Positions 11,401 through 26,086 are shown, counted from the first letter of the stretch. The stretch: 64,000 bases of DNA from Ignelater luminosus (GCA_011009095.1 VTPC01090611.1:223498-287497), one strand, 5' to 3'. The notes: a model not told the origin generated them from the letters alone. Numbers and translations are program-made.

Positions 11401-14400
11401 ATATTATGATTTTAGTAATAAAATAGCGCATAGTATACCTGTTCTTGAAACATAGCCGAACCGAAAGCCCAAACGCAGCTAAAAACAAAATATAATTCAT
11501 ACCACTCTTTGGGACAATCTGGTGGCGTTGTAGCGGACGTTAATAAACAATCTAATAAATGACACAGCATTTGTATGTGCGACATTTCAACAATAGGTGT
11601 AATTTTTTTAAATCTTGTTTTAATGTTTTCTAAACAAATTGGAATGTATTTATCGAACAAAGCTATCAGGTTAGATTTCTCAGCATTACTTGTTCGTGTT
11701 TCCAACCAACTTGTAACGAATCTACAAGCATATAAATGTTAAATTATTTAAAGAGTTTATTATATTAATTTCTTACGGATTCCATCCCAAATCTTGAGGA
11801 TTAATATAAAGTATGCCGGCTCTTGAAACAGTAGCAGGTGTTGCAGTTCGTAAATTTGAAATTTCAAATAACAGTCTCATTGTTGGAGTAAGCGCGATGC
11901 GTTCGTTGCTAGCTAACGTTAAAACTTTGTTATCATCCATAACTGTATTTAAAGATTCAATCCACATAGGATCGATGTCGCCATCCAAGACTATCCACTT
12001 CGGATGATCGTTTGTCAGGTTAGCTTGATCCCGCATGAGAACCGAAAAAAGTCCGTCCTTCCATTCTCGAGTCGCAGGATTAATTATTCCAAAAAGCTCA
12101 TCATTAGTAACAGCTTTAGGGTTTAGATCGTTATAAATTGGCTTTCGCTTTATGTTTTGGTAGGTCTTAAACAGCGTTTTCCACACTTGAGTCTTTCCCG
12201 TTCCCGCGTTTCCCACTATAAAAACGGAATGTCGCACTTCTAGCAGCTCTTCTAACTGAACAACCTAAAAAAAACCTTTTCAGCATTCTGACTTCGATCG
12301 AGAGTGAACAGAAGTGCCTTTAAAATAAAATTATCTTCGGGTTGAAGGCCTAAGTCCATAGCGGCTTGTTTAACGGTTCTTTCGAATTCGGCGTCTCTCT
12401 TCCGTGGAACTTCTAGTGCGGGGAAGAGATCACCGATAAGCCCCATGAAAACTGGAAAGTCTTCGGTTACTATTTTAGGAATGTTGAAGTCTCTGAGAGC
12501 TCTCATGAGTACTTCCTCTTCAGGACGACCCGGATCTCCACGCTAAAAGTTTGTATTGTGAATATATTTTTTATTGGGTGTATTATTTATCACCTTTAAA
12601 GATCCGGCTACTACTAAGACGGATTTTATTGCTCTTAATCCCCAGTCGTAGTGATCTTGTTTTGATAATAACTCTTTACAGAGTGTGTATAAAGTAATAA
12701 ATTTTCTGCCAAGTATTTTAGCTTCTTGAAAACCTTCCGCTACTAACATAATCTCGCAGATTAATTCAAAATCAGGAACAACCATAGCACACGGTCTAGA
12801 AATAACTAGGAGAATTAAAAATCTGATTTTTAAAATTATATAGAAGTTTTTACATGAAACAAATAATAGCAAAAAATGATAAATAATAATAGTAATAATA
12901 AACGTAGTTTAAATAATTAATATTTATTGTAATGTACCTAAAGTCATTTTGTGTACCTCCAACGTAGTTGTCACTATCTGTGCTCATGTTTTTGTGGTTA
13001 TTTAAAAACAAAAGAGCCATAATAATATTACAGCCATCTTTTATTAGAGATACAGTAATAGTTTATTTTCCGTATAAATGAAAATATGAAAAAATCTATT
13101 TACGGGGTACGATAAAATAATTTTATGATTTCTAACCTTTCAAACCGTATGTATACAATTCTGTTGCATTATCATTAGCAGATAACCACAGTAACTCTTG
13201 TAAAACCCTTGTAAGACATTAGTCTGAATTAGCTGATTAATTTAAGTGGTTGCAATTCAGCTTTTAAAAGCTTCATTTAACTTCTTAAGATTATAATGAA
13301 TAGATTAATATACGGTGTGTTTATAAAAGCTTTTACTTGGTGAAATTTATTTTTAGTTGTCACAATTTTTGAGTCAATCTAAAATTAAAAAAATTAATAG
13401 CTAAGTTTGATTAAAAACTTTATTCATATAAGTCGAATATAACATTGAAACTGATCTTGACAATTAATTTCAATTCTTTGAAGAAAATGCTACCCAAAAA
13501 ATTTAGCACACAGATTTTGCGTCTTGGTTAGCAAAACCAGTTCTCAAGTCAAATCCAACTACTATCAAGATTGTTTTTAGTCACTTTATGATAGTTCTTA
13601 TCATTGGTAAAACGATGCCTTCCAGAACTCTTTCACCAGGTTTTCCCAAGAGGTATTGCAAAAGTATATTAGAAGAAATACTGACTTGTGAATCAAGCCA
13701 GAGGAAAAACCTTTTATAATAAAAATGGGAAATAAATATCCCGTGTAGCGATTGGAGAATTTTCAAACAGACGGACGATTCTATGCTAGCGCCTAGCCAT
13801 GACAAATTTTTTGCACAATTTTTATATTCAGAAATATAAGATCCAAAGTTATCTATACAGTGGTTCAAGAATAATAAAAGGAAATAAGCTATGATGCTAA
13901 CAACAGAACGAACAGGAACACTAGATTTGTGGAGTTCAGAAAGACCATGTATCGTAGATAAATCTAAACTTGGATGTTTTCCATCTTTAAGAACAGAGTC
14001 TACTCTTGTCACTTACTGAAATTGATGTAGTACGACTGATTGTGTCAGCAAGTTTTGCAATGTGAAGGTGGTAGGGTATTTAGAAAGCTTTTATAAAAAT
14101 GATTTAACTGAACTAGTTATGATTTCAGCAGGAAGTTGACAGTTGTTTTGGGATTGCCTTTCCAAACTACTGCAGATAGTGCCTTTCCCAAAACAAAATC
14201 TTGACCAAAAATAAAAAAAATAGTATACATTAACGCTACCCTAAGGAGTTGCAACCTCTAGTACCAAATCACCACGTAATACAATAACCTATATAGAATG
14301 TTTCTGGAGGAAAGTAAAATACTTGGAGAATGTCTTTAGGAGGTCAAAATAAGAAAAATAAACTCGTATGTCTAGGTTCAATTCTCAACATTATAGAGAT

Positions 14401-17400
14401 AACTGGTTCTTAAGCTGAAAGTATCAATCTTACGATTGAATTCAATTTGTAATGAAACACATGGCAATTTAGAGTATTCCCAAAGTATTAACCACCAACC
14501 CCGATCCATCTTTCTGTTGGTTTGCTTGCGTAGAATAAATGGTAATTACCTCTTATGATAGCTACAATATTGGTAGTTTTATCAAGTAACGTTTCGCTCG
14601 TTTATTCTTTTCTTGCACAAACTAACGATTTTAGCCACTGTTTTTCAACGCTACCATGTTGAAAAGAAAACAATGCTAGGAATTTAAGAACTTATTATCA
14701 TAACGAGTGAGAATCGGACCTAAATATATCGGCTTAGCTTGACCTGACCTTTCTTCCCGAAATACCCTGTATAATGTAATGAGGTTATCTGGTAAAAGGT
14801 ACTATTTTGAAGTACTAGCGTAATTAGAAACATGCGAGTGTAAGCCAACTATTCTGAAGTAACACCTTTTGTTGTACACTGTAAGTGGTGCACATAAAAT
14901 GTGCCACAGTTTAGTCTGTATATGTGGATGCTACAAGTAATTGCTGTACGTGTATGTGCGCATCCGACAGGTGCTAGTGAAAGTGAATAGTGCGTGTTGT
15001 AAGTATTTGGGACAGGTGCTAGTGCACTGAGAGTGTTGTAAATGTGTTCTCCTGTTGCATGTGCTTGGGTCAGGTGCTGTTGACTTGAGAGCGTTGCAAG
15101 CGAGTGGTGCGGGTTGTAAATGCTTGGGACAGGTGTTGGTGTCTTAAGAGTGTTGCAAATGAATAGTACCTGTTGCAAGTAGTTGGGTTTCAATGTCTGG
15201 AGAGTGTTTGCTAACCAAGCATTTACTTCATATCTCAATTAAATGAGCTTCTATGAGTAGCTATAACTCCATCGACGTGGGACGGACAAGAGTGAGACTT
15301 CTCGAGGCCGGAAGTAAGTACGGGAAAGAGTGAAAGAGCTCACCAATAGCACGCGCGCGAGGTACAGGAGCGATCGAGACACGGAAATCTGGGGTGGAGA
15401 GGTTTAGGCCGTTTGAGGGCTACTTCTGAAACCCTCTTTTTATAAAGAAGTTAGACTGCCAAAAACTATTTCTCGCCGTTACGCGCTCGTTTTCAGACCT
15501 AGGAGGATTCTTCTTCTGGACGAACTTTTTCGTATTTTGCTATCTTGCTCTGTTCCAGACCAAAACAATTTGACCGAACTCGCGTTTTGAGAGGGGAAAA
15601 TATATCATGACGCGGTTTTTGCAGTTAATTGCTTGTGCAGGTTGTTGATGATAGCCGCAATATCTCGTTTGAATTTTTGTTGCACAAACTAACGATTTGC
15701 TAAGAATTTAAAAACTTATTATTTTCTTAGTTGGACCTAATCTTATGGATTTATTTTCTTTATTTTGACCTTCTGAACATATCTTCGAAAGATTTCCATT
15801 TTCTCCAAAACACCTTGTGTATGTATTTGTTAGTATTTTGGTGTGTGCGCTAATGCTAATAAGCACGTGAACTGAGTATCTATATTTGTTTGAAAAAAGT
15901 TAAAATTTTGCAGCTTGATTGAAGATCGTTTCAGTAGCAAAACTTGGCTACAGAAGATTATATTTATGTATACTTTAATTTTGGGTTTTTGATTTAGGAA
16001 GATAGACTAAATCATCAGAGATTATTTTACGCAAGCGTAATTTGAGTTTTTCTTTTGGAAGTTCCAAGTTTGGAGTTTTCAAATTTGGAGCTTCTTCAGA
16101 ATATTTTTCTTAGAGATGATCACCAATTGCAAATCACAGAAATGTTCTTTATTTTTCTTTTTATTTATAGAATTAAACTTTTACTTTTTCTTGTTCTCTA
16201 CCCAAGGCCGCCAACTGAGTCTAACTTTCGTATTGTTTATTCTGACGTATTTGCTTTCAAAATTCTTTAGTAGATACTATTAAAATTAAAAATAAAAACA
16301 AAAAGCTGTAACAATATTAAATTTAGAGCTTTAAAGCAAGAAAATCAAAGGTGATTAATTAATTTACGAAATAATTATTATGTGGGGTAGTAGTTTGAAG
16401 TGTAGAGCGCATTGATGATATCATTACTTGGGTCTTAAGGGTTCAAAAGAGTTACAGTGGTATGCTACAGAAGGATAAAGGCAATGAATGCCACTAACGC
16501 ACGCACGCAATCGACAGTCTTCCCTTTACTAAATCAATTTAAACAAAAAGTGTGCAGTGCATGTGGCCTCGATTTTTAGTTTTATTCTACAAAACGTTTT
16601 TTGCATATAAGCCCGTACTTTATCATCCTGTAAAATCTAATCAATCTGGTACTCTTTATATAAGAATTATTTTGAAAAAAAGTTGGTTTTTAAGACATGT
16701 ATACATTTAATTAGAAAGAGACGGTTGTTTTCTAAAAACATATATTTGTTGCATCCATAAAACCGTAAGTCAAAAAGATACTTTTGTTGCCGAATTATAG
16801 TCATAAACTTGTTTCTGAAGATTCTTATTCTAACTTTGGCAATAAAAAAAACTTGTTAGATAGTCAAGAAAATGAAATAAATTTTGGAAATTATTAGGAA
16901 GTTGTAAAAAGTATATAAATAAACAATAATTTGAAAAATATCAATCTATAAAATATTTTAAATAAAGTAATGAAAAACAAAAACAGGATGCACCTTAATT
17001 TTATATTAAAACTATCTACATAAATAACATTCATAACAACCGTAACAATTGAATAGTAGTGTTTTATTCCTGGTATTTCATTAAAATCGTTCAGATGTTT
17101 GTTAAATTTCAGTATACTGAAAATCGTGGTTAATTTAGACTTGAAAATGTTAAATTAAATACCTAAATTGAGCCTTTAGATTTTCCGGTAATTCTGTGCG
17201 TCCAGCATAACCTGGATTCATTGTGATAAACAGACCGACAGTAGGAATCAATGGAATTTGTTCTCCCATAAAATTGAATAAGCTTTTCTTGTTCCTGATT
17301 GCGTCTAAAACAGATTTGACTTGAACGGCGACGACCGAAAGAACCTCGACCGAAATTCTGTTGAACTCATCAAAGCATCCCCAAGCTCCGGTCTGTGCGA

Positions 17401-20400
17401 GGCCTTTATATATATTACCACAAGACTAAAATATCAAATTTTATTTTATTGAAGATATACGGTTTTCATTTTATAGTACTTTGTAATCCATTTGTTCGGA
17501 ACAGTTGAATACATAAACCATAATTCCCAAAGCGCGCCCCAAATCTTTGGTTGTTTCCGTTTTTCCTGTTCCTGCAGGACCAGCGGGGCCTCCACCCATT
17601 ATTAAATGTAAAGACTAAATATGCCTTATATTAAAAAAAATAAATATTATTAAGTTTAGTGTTGCCACCTTTCTTATCTATTTCACCCATATTTGTTTTT
17701 AATTATCTCTCATATTCGTTAATACGAATGTGGGTAATTTGAAAATTTAAAAAAATTAAAAATGACTTATTTATTAATTATTAAACTTTATAATTATCTA
17801 CACATTTTTACAAATGATGAAAAACGATAAAACAAAAGAATTTAAATACTTAAGGTTTATACACAGATATCGTGACCACGTAGATGTAATAAATCGGGGC
17901 TGAATGATGCGACAGACCGCATCATATGGCGCCCTTGCGTGATCTCGGTAGTATCCTGAATGGTTCACTACTGTTCACTTTCTGTCAGAATTTCAAAGAA
18001 AAATCAAAGGTAGTATGCCTACACAACAAATTAGTTCCATCGTTCGTTGTAAAGAATCTCTCGAAGGATTAGTTAATTCCAGTTAATTCAAATTTCTTAA
18101 ATACCTTTTTTTTTATTTGGGCACCACTAGACTTACCGATCACAGACATGGAAAATTATTTCCCTATTAACGTTCTTTACCCTGAGTATGCCATTTACAC
18201 TTTTAAATCGTTCATAGCTGTTATGTTTTTTCCAACTAAAATAATTTAGAAAAGCTCTCAACTTGGACTATCTCTATGTTCTGACTTCATTTTGTTTAGA
18301 TTTCCTTTTCCTGGAAAGTCTTAATTCTTAAACGAACGAGTGTAAGTCAAAATTCACTAGTGGATGCATTCATACGGTAGCTCCAGTTTGGGTTACAGTT
18401 CACAGTCATCAGGTTCTCCAATGCTAACGTGCTTTTGGGACGTTCAAAATTCACCGATTGCCTTGTTTTTTCATTACCACTCAAAATTTACATCTATGCT
18501 GAAAAAATTGGAAGTCTTGATTTTGAATTTTTATCAACCATGGGATTTAGGCGTTAAATAATCTTGAGAAAAATATTTTCTGCTTAAGGCACAACCTTCA
18601 AAGGGTAATCTAGGTCAGAAAGATCGATTTAAATGAAATAACGGCCCGACACCAAACTCAGTATCATCTGATATTTGCTGAGACTTAAAACTCTTAGATA
18701 CCCAAAGAGCTTTGTGTTGCTATGCCTTTTTGTGTAAGGAATTGACAAAAGGTTATAACCTTAAATTCGTTTTTGGAAAGTCATCGATTAATTGATTCAT
18801 CCGATCATGCTCCGAAATTTCTAGGAAATTCTTCATGTTTGTTTGTTTCTGTCATACTGAGAAAGCTTTTATTTTACCAATAAAGTCTGAACCTCCAAGG
18901 CGAATGAAAAATTGAATATAATAGTTTATAATATTATCTTGTCGTGAAGAATCTTAATCACGCAAATCTTTTAAGTTGTTGTCTTCTACAAACTCTTTCT
19001 TAAAAACCTCTTTTAAGGCTTTTAATCAGAATCTGAGTAAAAACGATTTAGAAGAACATAGATAGCTAAAGAAGTTAGAAACAAAATTCAGAAAAGAAAA
19101 AAATGGAGATCAATTGCTTATGACTCTTACTCAATTAAATACTGCAAGTCACTCAGCATTAGTGCTTTCTATAGACGATATCTGTTAAAGGTAGAGTAAC
19201 ATAACGCAATGCCGTTGCTTACGCTTCTACGTATTTGTATCGTTGATCAAAAACAGATAAGATTTAGAAGAAGGTTGTTCAACAATGATACGACATTCGA
19301 CATGTTGGTCACTAATCTTCGAGGTAGTTTGAACACAAAATTTTCTGAAGTAAATATGTTATCTGGTAAGTTTGAAGTCAACATTTTTGTGAATTTTAAA
19401 AACAACCGACGGCTAGGAAGACCTGAGGTTACAATCTGTGTGAGAATCAGTCTTACACTTAAAATATGGTGTTGTGTACTCAAAGCTCTTTATAGGTTAT
19501 TTAGCCTATTGTGTATCTTGTGCTAGTGTTACTACAATGACAAGCATGGTCTTATTAAGAATTCTGAAATGTTACGAGATGGGAGCAAGTTTGATATTCC
19601 TTAATGAAGATTAACTACTACATATTGCCTTTCTAAGCATCTACGGTGCCGGCTAAAATAACTCATATGTCTGTTTGAAAGTTTTAGTTACTGACTTAAA
19701 ACCTTGGAAGATTCTGTAAGAAACTCTATAGACAACTTGGACAAATACTTTAATGTTCGAGAACAAGTTGCGAGCAAAACTAAAAAGGTATTTAATATCT
19801 ATTCAAATCTTAAATGGTCAACTCGTACCTACAAAATCGAAGAGTGCAGAAAGCAAATAGGTGACTATTTCAAAAGTGTTTGTTTACATCTCTAAGTGAT
19901 AGAAGCTTTAAAGAATTACAAAAAATCCAAAATAAAAATGTCTCAAGGTTCATCCTCAAAAATGGAAACCATTACAATCATGACTTGATGAATTCTGACG
20001 TTCTTGTTTTCAGAAGTCAATATTGAAGCACAGAGTTGCTCATTTAGTTTCCTATAAAGTGTTTTAAAACATTTTTAGGTTGCAAAACAGTTTCGAGTAT
20101 TTCCACTGCAACTGAGCTTTTCATGAAATACTCTTAGATGAGATCTTGGTTTCACTTTCAATGCTGTATGCATAGACTAACCAAATACAGATAAATCTCT
20201 TATAATTTCATACTTTTGAATCAATGGATTACGTTATGAATTGAAAATGATTTATCCGCTGCTAGTCTTATACGGATAACTTTGTCTTTTATTTACTCAA
20301 TGACTATAACACAGTATTCTTAAATATTTGAAGAATCACGAAAGGCTTTTACTTAAACGCTACCATTCTGAACATGTTATTTGTCTTAATCAGAGAACGT

Positions 20401-23400
20401 TGGTTTCTGTTTAGTTTTAGTTTTTCCTCATCAAGATGTTTTGATCAGCTTTAAGTCAAATCAAGGACCATGAGTCAAACTATTTTTGTATTGACATATC
20501 TTTTGGGTTTTGTAGTCTTAATCGTGTTTCTTTCATTGTCTATTGAGCCATGAAGTCCTTTAGTTCAGAAATCTTAAATTATAGTAAAAACTGAAAAAAT
20601 CTCTTTGACTTCCCAATGAGAAGCCACAAATATCTTTAAAAGAGTCTTGTAGTGTCGAATATTCGTTTTACTTATTTGAAAACGATCTAGAAGCTTGCGT
20701 GATAATTCTTCTTAAACTTCTAGGCTTTTTAAACAGATTCTGGCAAAATCGGTCTACTTGGTTGGCCAAACATTTTGAATTGATCAGGTTTCGTAAATCA
20801 ATTTGACTTGTTAAATTGGTAGGGTTTGTTACGTTGATCAAATTTATTTCTTACTGACAACTAACTTTTTCTTCATATCAAATATAGCGTGGAAATTTAA
20901 AGGGTATCAAATCTTCAAATTGGGTCGCTTTAGATTTGGATTGATATCACAATTTGCAGTTTGGAAGACATCGATATGGAGTGTGTTTTCTAAGGTAGAT
21001 AACGTCAAAGTTTCATTTGGGATTTCTCATTTTTCCTATATCTCGAAAACAAGATGTGTTTCTCGAATGAAATGCCGTGGTCTGCTCAAATGTCTAGACT
21101 TTAAAAACTCATAGTATAGATGGTGGTTTTCAAAAATGACTGTACGACTGGGGCGTTTGAAATTATAAGTCTGACTTTGGATTGTTCTCTAAAATTTAAG
21201 AATAATACGACAGTAATCAAGAAGGGAAAAAACGAGTCAATCGGTAAGGACATACATTTGGGTCAATCAATATTCTCGTGGTTTCTACAATAAGATAAAA
21301 TAAAAAAAAACAAAGACCAAACTTGGTCAAAAAAACTTTCCTTTGTTTAGTTATTAATGTTAGTAGTAAGAACTTAGAACCTACTTAAATGAACAAAACA
21401 GTTAAGCAAATCTTGTGATCTTTCCACTTCACTTTTTTCTCAATATTGCAACGTTCTATTCATTTTTTTGGCTGTCTACTTTACGTCTTCCTGAAAACGG
21501 TAAAGAGAAGAACGTACCAGATTTGCTTAAATTTTCCGTTCCTTGATGATCTTCTGTCAAACTAATTGTATTTATGGATGTAATTTCTAAGACTTGGTCA
21601 AAGATTTCTTGAAACTATCTTTTTCAAAATGCATATTGCACAATAGCAATAATATTTGCTTAACCTATCTGGTTTTTTAGAAAATGTGAAGCTGGCGTCT
21701 AATTACAATAGATTGTAAGAATTGCCTTGTAACAGTATTTAATGAAAGTGACTGATTTTTGGGTCAAATATAGAAAGATGGCAACCTCGAAAGCATGTCA
21801 CTTTACCTGTGTCAAAGTAATATAACAGCGATCGGTAAGAGGCGTAATAACTAATCGAGGAGTGTTTCCTAAATATTCGTAACTGTATCTAAATTGAGCA
21901 TCACATATGTTAGCAAAACAATCTTTTTCTTTTTCGTCCCATCTATGTCGTAATTGAGACACCCATTGAAATGCCAAAGCACTATCAATCTTCATTTGTA
22001 TTAACTTACTAACAACATCTCTTGAATGCACATCAATTGTACATATTGTCATAATCTTTTGTCTGTCTTGTTTGCTTAAATCTCCAATCAATAAGGAGAT
22101 TAATGTACTTAGCTGAGAAACCTGCTTTTTATAATAATCTCTCATGGCATTATCATAGCCTTCTTCAATTCTTGAAAAGGCCATATTTACTTCTGCCGTC
22201 CACCAGATTTGAGTACCACACAAAGAAACTTGCGCTGGATAATCAAATAACCATTGATCGCGTGATTTCTCTTCGTATGCTACAGTTCCTTCTCCCATAT
22301 AGTGCCTTATACTTGAACGCATCGAGTGTTGCAAACGATTTAACCAGACTTCCACCTAAAAACCATAACTAGAACGTTTGTTTCATACTGTTTACAATAT
22401 TTCGACATACCGCTCCAGTGCAATCACAATCACTTTCAAATGCTACATATTCTCCATCTTTTGCATACATTCCCTTAATTATGTTCTGAAGAGAACCATC
22501 CTCATTTTGTGGGAAATTCAATTTAGCAATGGAATCGAATAATTTTGTTAAGTGTTTACAAACAAGCTGAGGTTGATTTCCGTTGGATAAAATATCTAGA
22601 AGATCGGCAGATGATACAAAATAAAATCGAGGAAAAGCTAAACGTTTTGTCTCCAAGTAAACAGCTAAAGCTTTTTCACATAAAGTCAGTTTTCTTTGTA
22701 ATTCTTCAAGGCTGGGAAGTAAACCATCCTTATTGGTAGATTCCACCACGTTAGGAGTTTTAGCCATTTCTTTCATTAATTCTTTAAAATCTTTATCTAT
22801 TTGATCAAATCTAGCAGAATCTTCAGGTAACTGTTTCCTTATATCCTCAGAACTCATAAAAATAGATTCTAAATGCATCCACGTTCTTTGAACTTCAAAC
22901 CATATTGTTATAACTTGATCAGCTATACTTAATTTGTTTTGCCATGCGGACACCTCTTCCAAAAAGTGAGCAATAAATTTGGATGTTATTAGATTTTGGA
23001 GTTGTACTTGATTTTCTTCTAAAGTTTCTATTAATTCCTCGCTGGCTCGTAATAATGTGCATCCTGTACGAGGGTGAAGCTCCTGTTCGAATTCCATACT
23101 GGACCAAGTTGTGTCTAAATCTCGTAAAATCTTTTCCATCGACATTTCTTTTACGGCCTTGTCTACTATATTCTTGACTTCATCTTCACATTCGTGCAAG
23201 TTTAATAATAACAAGTCTGCTAAAGTTGTACTGTGATCCATAACTATTCTCGTCTAAAAATAAAAACAAAATTGTATTGACTTTTGTAGATAAAAAATAA
23301 TTTCTACTTTAAAACAAATCTAAATCCTATCGCTTAAACAGCACCGATCCTAAATGTCTTGCAAAGCGTGGAATTACGAAATAATGCATCACGTGTATTT

Positions 23401-26032
23401 ATTTATTAGAAGTTCGTGAGCGTCTCCTACATACTTACGGTAAATTCCGTTGGTAATGCTGCTAAATTCTGTAACAGAGTGCGTCAAAGATAAATGGTAT
23501 TTACAAATGAATAATGTTACAGTTTACACGAATAGCTCAAACTAATTTTATTTACATATTTACATATATACATGGTATAGTAAAATTATTAGAAGTCCTA
23601 CCTTTGTTGATTTCATGAGTTGATTCCAGTGCCTTTCCCTTATCGCCGGATTTTGCAGTTCACCCACAGCTCTCAATGATGTTAAAGTATTTTTAACGGT
23701 TGCTTCTAATCCGGTATATGTGTCCCAAACGCGCATTTCTTTATCTAACATCTTAATTTCTTTTGCAAACTTTTTACATTCTATATCCATGTTTTCAACA
23801 TCGATTTTCCTCCAAGGAGTTGTTTTCCAATCATCTACACAGGTATGAACTGTATAGATGTAATCCCACAATTGCTGTAGAAAGAAATAATAATTAGATG
23901 GTATTCTCACATTTAGAAATTTTCTTTTGTGGAGATTAAAGCTCAGATTTTCTGCAAAATGCATGTCATTTAATATTAAAATTATGGCTTACAAATGCTT
24001 TGTTCGGTGCTAATTATTTTATATGTAGTTAACTCTCTGTATTCAAATTTTGTATATTTTAGTAGTTCGTGGGTATTGTAAAGCTAAGGTATTATCGCAT
24101 ATATTAGGCTAATTTGTTGTTTTCCTTCATAATTGTTTGTGTAAAATAATGGGGTGTATTTAATGAATTTAATTGTTTAGCCTAGTTAGTAATTCACTGT
24201 TTAATATTGATGCTAATAATAGTAGGTGTAATAAGTAGACAGTATCTAGAGATAGCAATGTCATTATAACTTTGTCTTCAAATATGTTACGTTATAAATT
24301 ATTTTATAAATAATTGGTTTCTGTTGGTGCATATCATTTTTGTTTTTATTTCAATGCTTAAAAATAATAAAACAGTATTGCAAAAATAATTAAATTTGCA
24401 CTTTTCTATATAATTACAAGTACGAGGTAATTTAAAATAATGGGACTATTCTTTCGTTACATACAACTTTTGAAATGCAGAACATGCGAGCTATAAAAGT
24501 TTAGATCCACTGGGACTACTATCGTAGTATTTACACCTGAGTCTGAAAAAATTCTAAGATTTGAACGTATAGAGTATGTAATGTTAAGATTATTTTAAAA
24601 TATTTTTAAAATTAAAAATTAATTTTAATTTGTGATAAATGATGCGCAAAAAAAAAATTAAACAATGGAATCATAAGAGAAAACCTTCCATTGACAATTA
24701 TTTAAAGAAAGGGAGAGATATGACAACAATAAATTAACGAGATAAATTATTGCTTTAATAGCATTTAAATAGAATGCATCCAAAGCAAAGTTAGTGATGA
24801 AAACCGGAACAGGGATGCACACCAGTGCAGTAATACTCAAAGATACACTTGGTAAGCCAGCCTCAAGGCTTCTTAAACCTTCTCCGACTGAAACAACTAG
24901 ATCTAAATTAATTTGTCGAATTTCCTTTATCACTATACATTGTAGTAAATGTTCTAACTTGTTGCAATATTTTTAAACTTCATACTCAATTTTTTTTCTA
25001 TTAGGCAATCTTAATATTATTTCTATTATAATATTTCTATCAACTCAGTCTGAAGTTTGAGTTTATGATCACATCAGACTTTATAGTGTTTTGAATTTAC
25101 TTGCCTATCTCGTGTTTTTCGAGTCTTAATCCCTAAATTAGAAAATTCTCAAACTGGAACGTTGTTACTCAAAGAATTTTCTTAATTAATACAAAAATTA
25201 TTAGTAAACACGGGAAATTATCAAGAAAGACGAACCATTGCTTTTTGTTGAATTAAGCTTAGCGTTTACACTAACTTGTATCTAAGAGCTAAATCCTCTC
25301 TTGCCTAAATATCATTAATAAGCTGAGCTACAATCGGCCGTCTACAGTTTTTTCACACAACTCGTTAGTTGCATTTATGTTTTAATATTCATACATTTAT
25401 CTCCTTTAGAAGCCTAGATAAATCTGTTGAATTATGTTGCAGTGAATGTTATAACTTAATGCAATATATTCAAACGGCATACTGAAAGCTGTAAATGCCT
25501 CAGAAGTTGCATAAATTAAAGGTCTCGACTTTCATCAATCAGGAACAAAACTCTTTAAAGTTAGTTATTCATCAACAATTAATTGATCGTCAAATTAAGG
25601 TTTCTTCAAGCTACCAGCATTACCGTACCATGGATTTGGTTCCATTTCGCTGCCACATGGCTCAGTAACGAAAAGTTTTTTTAAACCAAAAAGAGGGAAG
25701 ATGCTAACGCATGTTTTAGTCAATACAAGAAAAAACCATTAAAACCATCTTCATTCACATCAATACATCGTGCGCTGCAAAGTAGTTTTTCGTATAGCTG
25801 TGTCTAAAGTTCCAAAAATCATCAGTGAAGCTGAGGATTTACGCCTTTCTGGCTTTTCTCCGTAGAATATTTAAACAACAACATTGCTTCAAGCATAAAG
25901 AGCTCAATAACATACCGTAGCAGCAAATTAAAACAAGCAACCTTCCATTAACCAAAGACATCCATCTACCGCTGCAAAAAATAAATTTAAAAATAGTTCA
26001 CATAAAAAATATCAAGATTAGTAAACCAGATC

Positions 26033-26086
<54 letters not shown>

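Larger units (their letters stand above)
12796..17162 (-). other. Dynein intron 16 (4.4 kb, splits AAA1)
   Basis: Interrupts the Arg codon between exons 16 and 17. Contains the Penelope-like fragment, the direct repeat pair, the minisatellite and the GC-richer stretch. 15830-17100 is AT-rich with nothing recognised. Confidence 0.6.

Noticed and set aside
14849-15238. 129-codon minus-strand open frame.
   Set aside because: It is produced by the 59-bp minisatellite; the residues repeat with the units and match no protein family I know.
14537-15825. The direct repeats considered as LTRs of a retroelement.
   Set aside because: They lack TG...CA ends and a target duplication, and the 0.85 kb between them has no primer-binding site or coding sequence.
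19209-19526. 105-codon plus frame considered as an intronic gene.
   Set aside because: Both strands are open over the same stretch, which is usual for chance frames; no recognisable domain.
24658-24933. 91-codon minus frame with hydrophobic segments, considered as a membrane peptide.
   Set aside because: Hydrophobicity follows from AT-rich codons; no similarity and no neighbouring signals.
26035-26080. GA tract considered as a GAGA-factor regulatory array.
   Set aside because: A pure dinucleotide run is better explained as a microsatellite; no flanking promoter elements.
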